Origin: Dipylidium caninum
Lineage: Eukaryota; Platyhelminthes; Cestoda; Cyclophyllidea; Dipylidiidae
Reading direction: 5' to 3'
Assembly: GCA_017562135.1 (NCBI GenBank)
Contig: QEYB01001046.1
Location: forward strand, 992,001-1,056,000
Length of the DNA: 64,000 nucleotides
How positions within the stretch are numbered: the stretch's first letter is position 1; the number at the start of each line of letters is the position of its first letter. Below are positions 35,517-47,100 of the stretch, piece after piece. The notes beneath the pieces were generated by a model. It did not search any database, was not told the DNA's origin, and saw only the letters and a program-made list of their open reading frames with translations. Both the position numbers and the translations under genes were made by a program.

Positions 35517-38500
35517 TTGAGTAAATAAAAGGAACGCATGAACACGAAAAAGAACAGCTATAAGAATAAAACATTAACGCACAACAGAATTTAAAGTACC
35601 GTGCCACAAAGTACGGGGCTAAGAAATGACTCCAGAACCAGGGTAACACATCGTCAATGAACTATTTGTCAGGTACTTAATTAACTCAGAATGACAAAAA
35701 TTAATGGGAAGGTATATCAAAGATTCACATAACGCACGCGCGTCGAGGTCTACGGAGGTGTTAACCAAGTTTGTTACACGGCGGGACCTTTCAGTGGAGC
35801 AACCGTTTACAAAATCGGCGTCATCGGCGAATATAAGGTTATCGCTGACAAGAGGACCATCACTACCCCTCTCAGCGCAAAGCATAATCGCGACGCAGAC
35901 CCAACACACCTAAATTTTAAATCAAAATTCGCTCGCCTATATAAAAGCTATTAAAACTCTTGTTAACGCTTGTGTTTTGCTTTTGTAAAAGCAGCCTTTC
36001 GCAAGCCTAATTAAGTTTATATTTCAGCACGGTCCTTGGGTTCTAATATTATTGTCTTATCAGCGATCACAGAAATTGACGCCCCTGGCATCTTCATCAA
36101 TGTTCGAAGTGATCTACTTCTACCTGCACCACTATGCGCGGCTCAAAATAAACTCTTTTCCATTGACATAGATATTTCCCCTTATAGGGAAAAGATGAGA
36201 TGAGCTTTGGATACCTGGTATCCATGTGCTATTTCCGGCATCCGCTTATGACGCTTATTGCATAAGCGACCCTTTTAATGAAAAGGCCGATCTGGCCATT
36301 CTATTGCTTGCAGGCATCGGTCCGTAAAAACAAATCGCTGACTCTTAAAACATCTTGACCCGTACAAGTATGTTCCTGTAAAATATGCTATACCCTTGGT
36401 TCGCAAATTCGTACATGCTTACTTTTTGCCGAAACACGTATCATTTTTGGAAGGCCTCGGTTCATATTACCAAAGTAAGTTAGCTATTAGTTTTCTATTT
36501 CATACATTACGGAGATGTGATCGGCCTGCGAGAAAAATTTTTCCTGAACATAATTTGTCTGACATTTTGCAGTAAGTTACGCGACCCGGGACAAACAGAT
36601 GCGTGCCTCTTTTCCGACATCTTTCAGAATTGTCACGGTGAATATTGTAAATAAACAGGTTAATTAAATTTTTATGGTAAGTCTGAGATTTACGACATTT
36701 GAAGTGTCTTCATTACTTGCTATATTTTTGAACAAATGTTAATAATTTTTGGAGATATTATTTGTTTTTTTGACCAACTATAGGCTGCATGCGCCAAGAG
36801 TTCAAGGCACTGTCTTTTGGATATCTCTGACGCCTTCAATGCCCATCTGCCGCGGTTTTAACTCATAATGGTGATAAAGGTTTTTTTAAGGCTAAATGTC
36901 TTTCTGCGAAGCATAGCAGTTTGCACAGTTCCTGGTGTCTATGCATAAAACCGGTGGTTCAAAAGTAAATTTTGTTGCAGTACATTTGTACAAAAAGTAT
37001 TTCATGCAAGTTGTGGTTTGCGACTCGTACTCCATAACGAGAATATGGTCAGACTATAACGGACATGCGGGAGGGTGGTTCTGATGTGCTAAATTGTACA
37101 AAATCTTGTTCCGACAAAATCCACAAAACGTTTATTGGCCTTCGGATTTGCCATGCCGGCCTTCTCTGTTGCCGCCTCTTTTACAAAACGATTCTAGTAG
37201 TCTATTAAGTTCGGACTGGTGAACCACCGGAGGACGACGTTACGTTTGGACAATTTGTTTGTCGTGTAGGATGATGCGAATCTGGCTAACGTAAATATTC
37301 ACGTTACCTTGATTTACGAGTAAATGTTTACGAAAACGCGGTGCGCCTTCCATAGGTGGTCTTCGTGAAACCACTTCCAGTGCCAAGACTTATCTTACGT
37401 ATTTCTGTAGCTTTCACCAAAAAGGTTGACTGTGAATAATATTTCGCCTAATTGGTGTTGGGAATTAAGGGATGTCCTGTTGTGTAAAAGAGCCCATTTT
37501 TAAGGCGATATTTCAGAGTAAACAGTGGAGACTCGCGGTGGGGTTTTTTCGTGTCGTTGAGAATAGGTTGACGTTACCCTATAAAATTTTATTTACTGCT
37601 TATTTCACTGAAATTCCGACCCCGAATTTTCCCTCATCTCACGAATGTATGGAAATGAGAACGCTGAAATCACCGTCATATGGCGCCAAATCCTGACCTG
37701 CATTAATGTGATCAGGGCATTGGCATCATTTTGTTTCGGCACGTAATTGACTTAAGAAGACTTCACCAGATGTGTTTCTTTAGTCTCATATGTGCGGCTT
37801 TCAACCGGCGACTTATTAATTCTTTGTGGGTGCACCTCACAATCCTCGGCTACGTGACCTCTTCAAACACTTTTGACGGATCACGCCACTTGAATTATTG
37901 CGCAATTGATATAGGTGATATGATTACATTAACAATCTCTCATAAGCGAGATGGGGAGACTTAACAAACATGTATTTGCGTCTAGTAATCCGCAGATTGC
38001 GTGCCTGACTGCCTAACGAATAGTTAAAGTTGACTTTGGTAATCCTGACCAAGAGAATTGAAGATATGATTTTTTTGGATGACAGGAGAGAGATGCCTTT
38101 TGTGAATGGCAGAAAGAAAAAAGACTCCCCTATACCAATAGACACCGGAGGCATAAAATAGTGTTGTGCCTTTAGTGTTGAGTTTCATTCAATGCTGTGC
38201 AATTCTTGCCAATTATGGCAATCTTAAAGATAACATTATCATAGGGAGATTAACTTATTAAATCGTCAGTCTCTTTATGGACTGTGTCAAATTTGGTGGA
38301 AGAAAATTAGCAACCATTATTTTCTACTTAATAATAAACGTCAATGGGGTTTTATTTTGATTTTAGAAAGCATAGTAAATAGGATTGGGTCTTTATTGCA
38401 TTTACTTACAAGACGAACTATTTTGCCCCCAGTGGAACTCAGTAGACTTTACCGGTTGCCTGCCGAGCCGTAAAAAAAGATACATCCACTTGCTGCGGGA

Positions 38501-39841
38501 AAAATACCTCTCCTATATTCCTGATAGAACTTATTGTTTATGAGCAAAGGAGTGTCGAGTACTAACTCTTCGCTCTCGCAGAAATTAAATATTCTTTTAT
38601 CAGTAAGCAACATTCCAAAAGTAACCTTTGTAGCATTCTAGTCCAAAAAAGTTCGGTAGAGACGTAGGACTTATAGCCCTACTGGGAGTATGGAAGAAGA
38701 ATGAGTGAAGAGAAGGAGCATATTCGCACGCGTTGCATTTATGTGCCGGCATTTCCGGCCGAACGAATAGCCTGTTTACGCCCGACGTGGTTCTGCTGGT
38801 AAACGGCTGAATGTGAGAGTGGTGAACTTATTCGGCCAAGTAGCGAGGCAGAAAACTCGCTTAAGAGGTGGAACACAAAGTAGGCCTTTAATTATGCACG
38901 TATCGTGCGGAGGACGCGATAAAAAAATACCTTGGCGCACCTCCACAGCAATAATTTGCCATCACCAGACGAATAGAACTAAGTCACCGGTAAAGATCGC
39001 TTAGTCCTCGTATTATAAAAATTTTCTCATTTACTCTGAGAAACGAGTGATGAAGAAAAGCTATGTCGTTGGTACGATTATACTCGGAGTTTAATTTACC
39101 AATTTCAAGGAAAAAACTTAGCGATAAAATCCGGATTTTAATTTGTTGGAAAGTATTATTTGGTAGCTTGAGAGAATGGTGCTGGACACAAAACCAACAA
39201 ACCATATGTGGACAAGAGTAATCACAATGTAGAAAGTAACTACCGAGTAGACATCGACTTCTGACCGCCTACAGCTCCTACAGCTCGCAGGCCGATTGGA
39301 AATATTCTCTTTCATCAGGAGTTAATGTAATGAAATGATAGGTAAAGAATGCTAGCTTAAAGGGTCAACTCCATTGTCAATCGTTGAGAAGAATTGTGAT
39401 GTTTACGAGCCAAAGTACCAATTTCTGGTGACTGAAAACACCCCTGTGATTTACAGGAATTATGGGTAGGTCTGGTATTTTGTAACAAAAGTCAAAACAA
39501 TAATATTCGCAAAAAGTAAGAGTGAAAGTTGACTACAAGAAATAACAGAAAGTATACAAATGACCTAATTTTCTACGGAAATGCAGCGGCAGCATTGGGA
39601 ATCAGAGTGGAAAGAAAGTTATCGATAAAGAATTTAGGCTTAAAAGTTAAATTTGAAGCCAGATTAAACACACAAAATGAAAAGAATAGATAGAAGACGG
39701 GAAGAAAACCCTATTCATGAAAAATAACGATCATAAAACAGAAAAAAAGCACAAAGGATTTGATTTTCAAAGATACCCCATCAGGTGTTTTCAAAAAAAA
39801 CCCTGGAAAAAACAAACCCAGCTTTATATCAGACATCATGG
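35517..39841. other. Intergenic region, NCAPH to the RMDN1-like pair
   Basis: About 4.3 kb with no gene I can support. An open stretch on the plus strand at 36015-36203 follows a possible acceptor (TTTCAG at 36022-36027) and contains EIDAPGIFINVRSDLLL. It has no ATG start and no partner exon, and I do not recognise it. At 35743-35769 there is a short sequence resembling part of the NCAPH LVNTSVD exon. Confidence 0.5.
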
Positions 39842-40703
39842 AAGTAACAAGGACAAAACGAAGGACAGGTAAGAGGTCAAGAAAAGGTAGAAGACCAAAT
39901 ATCACAATAGGCATGATGAAATTTTCCGGCGATTTTCCCAACATCCTCCAATTACCCCGCCAATCGTCGGCACTCCTTTTGAAGCTAAAAACATCAACTC
40001 TTCAACAAACAATCTCACCTCTTCCACTTCGGAATCCTGAGCATGAAGCTTAATTGCTTTCTGTGCCCACTCTTTAGCTTGCTCCTTCTTGCCCAATCTG
40101 TCGTAGCATTGCGCAATCCGGCATACTGTGTACGGGTGACCGGATTCAGCTTAAATTTAGTCAAGTAATACAACAACTTTTACCATTCTCAGCTTCAAGA
40201 TAGAATTTTAGGGCTTCATCGAAACTCGAGTCCGGTGGCTTGCCGAAAAATGCCGTTGCAATTAGCCTTTCGGCTTTGTTCAATGATGCCACTTCAAAAC
40301 ACCTACAACATAGAACTCACCAAAACACCTCATACCATGAGCCTAGGCAGTGAAGAGTGATATATTCCTTCGGATTGGCCTTGTACCCTTTCTAAACATT
40401 CATGTTTATTATTTATAAAAATAGACTTACGTCAAAATATTCCCGAATCTGATAGCCCAGCTGGATTTTTTTCTTCATGCTCTCTACTTGGGACTCGACG
40501 TTCAGCATTATACCATACCACTACCAGTATCACAGTCTTACACGAGCTTACTGTATTGGTGAGGCAATCATCCGGGTGTTTTTCGACGGCAGTCTTCATG
40601 ACGTCCACTCCCTCACGGATCCATGCGTCCCTCGCCTTCTTATCCTTGTGACCTTTGGTTAGGACTGCCGAGGTCAATGATAAAATCTGTTTTGAACCTT
40701 ACC
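39842..40703. repeat. Segmental duplicate, copy A (3' part of the RMDN1-like gene)
   Basis: From about 39866 to 40702 this DNA is nearly identical to 43164-43999. By eye there are only two substitutions and one single-base gap, all in or next to one intron (about 40146-40166). Homology with more mismatches extends left to about 39842. Right of 40703 identity falls abruptly. Same orientation, about 3.3 kb apart. Confidence 0.9.
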
Positions 40704-40862
40704 CAAAAAACGAATTGTTCGTGCAAATCGCCACATAAGTTGTGGGTCCATATCCTCGTAATTGCCGTCCGGCCTTTTGAGTTTATCATATATTTCGTCA
40801 AATTTGTCCGCTTCATTCAAGGCGTCAAGTTCCTTAATAAGAACATCCGTATTGCATGCCAT
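39902..40862 (-). CDS. Regulator of microtubule dynamics (RMDN1-like) TPR protein, copy A
   Basis: Six exons on the minus strand: 40862-40703, 40664-40552, 40520-40431, 40391-40336, 40302-40184 and 40149-39902, giving 261 residues. Introns are only 38, 31, 39, 33 and 34 nt, each with GT/AG ends and agreeing phase. RMDN proteins have TPR-like helical repeats. Human RMDN1 is described at spindle poles and mitochondria, and the founding nematode protein affects microtubules. Shared blocks are DPQLMWRFART, ARDAWIREGVDVMKTAVEKH, WYGIMLNVESQVESMKKKIQ, LHCLGSWCFEVASLNKAERL, ATAFFGKPPDSSFDEALKFY and the C-terminal TPR RIAQCYDRLGKKEQAKEWAQ. There is no N-terminal mitochondrial or membrane segment like that of human RMDN1 (314 residues). 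The exon 4/5 junction was set by the family motif LGxWCFEV. A stop would occur without removing this intron. Ends with a divergent Gly/Cys-rich tail. Confidence 0.87.
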
Positions 40863-43139
40863 TTATCTGTTATATATCTGCAATTTAAATGGCTTTATTA
40901 TAGATTTTTCTAGCCATCAAGCCAGACATAAAAGAACTCATATAACCAGCTTATTGATAACATTTAGTTGCATTGGATAAATAGGAAGAGGTAAACTAGT
41001 TTGTATTTTTTAATCAGAACAACTTGCACGCTGACAATAACCGCCAATTCCCTCGAATGTCAGCTGGCAACAATTTTAAAAGGCGGCTAAGTTAGCTAAT
41101 GTTTATTGGTAACATAAAACAATACACTCGAGCGTTATGACGGAGTTTTTAAAATTCTTGTTAACCGGTATGTCACACGCACTTTATTTAATTTTTTACT
41201 TTATTTTGAATGTTAAGTAATACTCGCCCGGAGTGGATATTGCTTTTACAAAATGTTTCAACTAAACTTTGTCAAGTTGGATTTACCTTCAATTGCTATT
41301 TCATAACCCTTTATAGGTTTTGATCCATTTCCATGACCTTTTGCCTACGGATTATAATCGTGTTTTCCATGGCCCTTTTTCACTGGTCCTCCGTGAATTT
41401 TTTCGCTGTGGCCGTGTTCAATCCAGTCACTTTAGTGGGACCAAAAACCCATGACCATCATTTAATGGTAGATTTCTTTAACCGCTTTTTAAAGCCGGAT
41501 GTTTGGACTTCCATACATTCGTTTTTCTGCCGCTAACCTGGATGAAGCGTGTCGTTTGTTACTTTACTCTTCTATTTATTATCATACGGTGTTCACCTTA
41601 ATCTCAGGCTTTTTCGATAGCTGACACAATGATAGATGAGACTGACGTATTCCTTATAGTCGATTATGCTTAATGTCATCCTCTTCCATTAGTACACAAA
41701 TATTGGCAAACATAATCCCCTATATCTTGCTGTCAGCGAACTTTTGATCTCAAGCTCAATTATTGCAGGGAAGTGATTCTACTGCATTTCATTCTTTATT
41801 TACCAGACTCTCCCTTTCCCATGACTCGATCTCTACTCTTGCAATACGCAAAGTAAGACACCTATCAAACAATAGTCTTACTTTGGTGTCAGTATTTTGA
41901 TTCCTATACGAGAACGCTCTATTCATTGAATTAGTTGGCGAAATGTCTTTTGCTGAATTTATTTCTTGGAAAGAATGTACTCCTATGATTATTAATCATA
42001 TTAGAGCCGGCATTCAGCTCCTTTTCCGAATTCAAGTAACTTCAAAGGAAAAGATTCACTTTTATTACATTGATGTTTTCGTTTTGATAAAAGTTTAACA
42101 ATATCTAGTGCCAATGAAAACCGTTTGCCTGTATCTCGAACACTCGTCTATATTATTAATGGCGAATTCATTGTAGGCCTTTGCAATGTGCGCTAGTTGT
42201 ATACCAAACAAAGCAAAACACTGAGCTAAGCATGACTCAGCTTGAAATGGAAAGGATGGGTAAAGAAGCAAACAGATAAGATCACGCGTTTTATGGAACC
42301 GTTTCTATTGCCCCGACAATTTACCGAGTACTTAGTTAAGGCAAAGTTGATGTTCTGAACACATCGATCAACAACCTACTTTTCAGGAGCCTTTGACACA
42401 GTGACGCATAGAACGTGCACACTTTGTGTGGAATGCAGAGTAAGCTTACAAGGAGTACTGAGGGACATTTCGAAAAGTTTTCCAATTATACTCTTTTCTA
42501 CTTTGCTGGAGGAAGCCTCCTTAAAGGGATGACCTCCATATTCCAGGCAATTTAAATATGAAGGTAAGTGCAAGGCATTTCATTTGTGTGCGCTTATGAT
42601 CCACTCTTTTGCTGTTTATGTGAAAATTTTTTAGACTAAAATATTCAAATAGTCGCAGCAGTTATTGGACATAAATATAGCAGGGATTGACTGAGTACGG
42701 ATTGAATATGATCGACATGGTATTAAACGAATTGCTAAAAGGAATAAGTAGGAACAAAATATAACCACATATGCCCCTGTAGTTATCCCAAATTTGGCCA
42801 AGCGAGTCGATGCTATAAACGCTAGCAAAAGCCACGAGACTCGAATGCCAATAGTTTTGCTTGCTACTGAAATCAGAAAATGTCTGCAAATATTCCCAAG
42901 TTATTACAAATTTACCACAAAGAAACACATGTGTGCACTTTATTGATAAGCGTTTGCAAATGCTTCACATACTACGATTATCCAAAATACTAAATCTCAA
43001 AATACTAAATTTAGAAATGTTAAAGCAACTCAAAAAATGTAATGGTAATGGGATAGAACTATATATCACAGCAGCTGAGATACTACAAGAGCAACTTCAT
43101 TTGGGGAAAAAGATATAATGAATATAACAGCTGATGATA
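40863..43139. other. Spacer between the RMDN1-like tandem copies
   Basis: About 2.3 kb with no recognisable exon. It is not duplicated on the other side of copy B as far as I can see, so the near-identity of the two genes does not come from one large recent tandem duplication. It must contain the promoter of copy A and the 3' end of copy B. Confidence 0.6.
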
Positions 43140-44000
43140 CAGTAACAAAGGGAAAACGATGGCCAGGTAAGAGGTCAAGAAAAGGTAGAAGACCAAATAT
43201 CACAATAGGCATGATGAAATTTTCCGGCGATTTTCCCAACATCCTCCAATTACCCCGCCAATCGTCGGCACTCCTTTTGAAGCTAAAAACATCAACTCTT
43301 CAACAAACAATCTCACCTCTTCCACTTCGGAATCCTGAGCATGAAGCTTAATTGCTTTCTGTGCCCACTCTTTAGCTTGCTCCTTCTTGCCCAATCTGTC
43401 GTAGCATTGCGCAATCCGGCATACTGTGTACGGGTGACCGGGTTCAGCTTAAATTTAATCAATAATACAACAACTTTTACCATTCTCAGCTTCAAGATAG
43501 AATTTTAGGGCTTCATCGAAACTCGAGTCCGGTGGCTTGCCGAAAAATGCCGTTGCAATTAGCCTTTCGGCTTTGTTCAATGATGCCACTTCAAAACACC
43601 TACAACATAGAACTCACCAAAACACCTCATACCATGAGCCTAGGCAGTGAAGAGTGATATATTCCTTCGGATTGGCCTTGTACCCTTTCTAAACATTCAT
43701 GTTTATTATTTATAAAAATAGACTTACGTCAAAATATTCCCGAATCTGATAGCCCAGCTGGATTTTTTTCTTCATGCTCTCTACTTGGGACTCGACGTTC
43801 AGCATTATACCATACCACTACCAGTATCACAGTCTTACACGAGCTTACTGTATTGGTGAGGCAATCATCCGGGTGTTTTTCGACGGCAGTCTTCATGACG
43901 TCCACTCCCTCACGGATCCATGCGTCCCTCGCCTTCTTATCCTTGTGACCTTTGGTTAGGACTGCCGAGGTCAATGATAAAATCTGTTTTGAACCTTACC
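43140..44000. repeat. Segmental duplicate, copy B (3' part of the RMDN1-like gene)
   Basis: The partner of 39842-40703. The near-identical block is 43164-43999 and covers exons 2-6, all five introns and some 3' flank. It stops at the exon 1/intron 1 boundary. Confidence 0.9.
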
Positions 44001-44156
44001 CAAGTAACGAATTGTTCGTGCGAATCGCCAAATAAGTTGTGGGTCCATACTCTCGTAGTTGCCGTCTGGCCTTTTAAGCTTGGCATATGCTTCATCAAAT
44101 TTGTCGGCCTTCAAAAGTTCGTCGATCTCGGCTGGTTGAACGTTATCAGCTGCCAT
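43200..44156 (-). CDS. Regulator of microtubule dynamics (RMDN1-like) TPR protein, copy B
   Basis: Six exons on the minus strand: 44156-44000, 43961-43849, 43817-43728, 43688-43633, 43599-43481 and 43447-43200, 260 residues. The structure equals copy A, except that the last intron is 33 instead of 34 nt and exon 1 is one codon shorter. Residues after exon 1 appear identical to copy A. Exon 1 differs at many sites (MAADNVQPAEIDELLKADKF against MACNTDVLIKELDALNEADK). Both copies have open frames, intact splice sites and a good ATG, so both are probably functional, differing only in the first 52-53 residues. If one copy were an assembly duplicate, exon 1 and the flanks should match as well, and they do not. 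Confidence 0.87.
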
Positions 44157-47100
44157 TTATGTTTTATTTCTGTAGGTTTTAAAATCACAATATAGGCCAT
44201 AATGCGTGCAGTTGATCTCAAATAATTAACTATACAACCACTAAACATCTATTGGAAATAATTCTAAGTGATACTGAATGGTCGGTAAGCTATGCCTCGC
44301 TCAAATTACTTGCCCCTTGATCGACCCTTGCGAACTTGCAGACCCTTTTTAAAAAGGTGTCTAGGTCATTTTACCCTGGCCATATAATTAAACAAAACAT
44401 GTGTAGGACCCCAGGTTATGTTAGTACGAGTTCAATAATAACATTATCCATATCTTTAACGTAAATTTTTGTTTAATATCACTTTGTTTTGCAATAGTGG
44501 ATTTGTTATTACAAACTTGTAATTATATGGTAGTGACTTTTTGATGGCTTTTCTTCACGTTGGAAGGTATCAGTGACGAACCACATCTTGATATCGATTT
44601 ATGATGATAGAATGGTCAAGATATTTAAATGATTCAACGTGATCTCACTAGGAGCCCACATTCAATTCCCATGGATTTTAGTTGTTCATAACTTTCTCCT
44701 TCAACATCACTACCGCAACCCCCCCGGCAAGCACTAATTTCCTTGTCCCTTTCCACATCAACGAATTTTCTTTTGCTTCATTTTATTAACTTTTTGTACA
44801 TTAAACCTTGGGCAATTTCTCATCCACGGGGGCATTCAAAAGGCCAGCTTTGGCTAAGGAAATAAACGAGCTAAGTGATACCCCTCAGAATTTGCAAATT
44901 ATATTTTTTTACCTAAAAATTATTGGTTGAAATTGCAGTGGTTTATAAAGGAAAGTTACTTATGACTTGACAGGCCATTTAAACCTAAGATTAACTAACA
45001 AGAAGACAAGACAAGAAGACAACACAATCATGGACTTAGAGCTGTGGGACAGTGTTTGGATAATTAATAAACCGGTCGTTTGATAGGGTAGCGAGCTATT
45101 GCCTTTTAGTTGCTTGATATTATGCTACTACCGAGAGCCAAGAGCAAGGGGTAAGGGTATTATGAAACTGAGCATCCAGCTTGCCCATTCCCCCATTGAC
45201 TCGAAATAGAAAGGTCATGAGGCTAACCCCAATCACTTGGTGGAGCTTCATTGCTTGGGGAGAAGGCAGTAATTGAGTTGTCTTACTTGGCGACCAAGTT
45301 TTTTTTGCGCCGTCGAAAAGGCATATTTTAAATAACATTAAATTTTTTGTCTTGTTCGCTGTAACGACATTGCGCTATTTTACTTAACTTTAGCAAGAGT
45401 TCATTCCCAAATTGTATCATTAGACAGAACAGTATTTCGCAACATTGACGTAGAAAACATCCGAGACTGTCATCTCCGACATTGCGACAAGCTGCGCTCC
45501 AACTGCGATCAAGAGACTCATTGAGTCTTGAAAAGAATGCCGAGCGCAAATACCTATTAACCCTGTGCCCACATCTAGAAATCTCGACGATTAATGCCGC
45601 GGTACTTGAAAGTTCTTCGTGAGTACCGTTGAGTATTAGGAGTTAGGTTATAGTAAGGCTGAGAGATCAGAGACACTGTTCATGTCTTTTTTCCACTGAG
45701 ACGTCAAAAAGCCCGAAAAGGCGTCCTCAGTGTCAACGAAGACAATTCCATGTGGATGCAATCTTTGCATGTTATCTCTGGAAATCTAAACGAAGCCCTG
45801 TCCTACTCTTTGTGCATTCTATGTGGTCAAATTCATAGCGGAGAACAATTCAACAGACAAATATTTTTTTTCACGCTAGGGTGTCATACTTCTGAAATGC
45901 AGCAATAACTGAAGCCAATGTTTAAGTTGAAGGAGGATTACTTGGTTAATAAATTTGGGAGACACTTTTTTATAAGAGGCTATTTAGAGGCCCGTTGGAC
46001 GCCGTGGGAAGACCGAATGGAGCGATGAGGAGCATTTAAAAGAAGAGGTAATGAGGCGAATTTGTGAGCCGGAGAGTTTTTGTTCAAAGCGGGTGAGTGC
46101 GATGAGGAACTAATGTGACCGTGTTACACGCCTTTTCCCTAAAACTCTGAAATGATAGCTGCTTTCGGTACCAAGCCATTTATTTGTGAACAGTTTCTGC
46201 TCAATTCACGTAAGAACTCTTAGTCTTTACTAACCAGCTTTCATCATCTTATTCTCTTATCTCCTTATCGCATTAACAGTCTGACGACGTGACGAGGGCC
46301 CCTCCTAACAACCCACACTCTTAAACACACAAACAGAGTAAGTTGATGAGCAAATGCACCAAGATGGGCTGATCGAGTGAGCAGACATTTGAGTGCTCAC
46401 GCTAACTCTCGAGTGGATTGAGTGGGAGGGCAGCGTGCTTGGTAGACTGTGACGGATCAGGCGTTGCAAATCATTCATGCGTCACATTCGGAGGCCCCTG
46501 CACACCAACAGTCAAGATACGTGTTTCCTACAAGAGAAACAAAAATCAACTGATGAGGATGATGGCATTGCGGTGGTAGTTGGCGTCATCTCGCGTTTCA
46601 CTTAACTCGTTGACTGAAGGAGCACTTGAGAAGGGCGTGTTTTGTTCGCACCTAAGAGAAATGTTAAGGCACGCATGTCCTCAAATGAACTGATCGGGTG
46701 CTTTTGACACCAAACGCACCCCACTACGACGAAGCGCCTGACAGTCGCATTTTTCGCCATTTACTCTCCTCTCAACGCAGACGACCCAGGGGAGCCGGGC
46801 CAGTGGAGTTTTGTCGGCCACACTTTCATCCTCCTCCCAGTTTAGGAAGAGTGTGAGAATGGAACCTTCGCGAGCTGTGGTACAATTCGAGAGAGTTCTG
46901 CCCCTCTCCTCCCGGCGACCGAGTAGCGTCAGGGTTTGAGAACATTAAGAAGTTGTAAGGTAGGATTTCACACAGTTGCTGACTAGGAGCCCCAAATAAG
47001 ATGGCGCGCCGCTTTGCCTCTCCCCCCTTATCTTCCCCTCGTGGACTTCTGTCACCACTGGGGCAAACTTGACAGTCTCCAAAGGTGGGTGGGTTTTCAC

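Noticed and set aside
40303..40320. An 18-nt intron (GTGAGT to TAG) in RMDN1-like copy A
   Set aside because: It keeps the frame but leaves extra residues. The donor at 40335 (GTATGAG) gives a 33-nt intron and restores the family motif LGxWCFEV, so that model was preferred. A GGTGTTTTG direct repeat creates the ambiguity.
39902..44156. The RMDN1-like pair as a plain assembly duplication
   Set aside because: Exon 1 and the outer flanks differ strongly between the copies, so two genuine loci are more likely, although long reads should decide.
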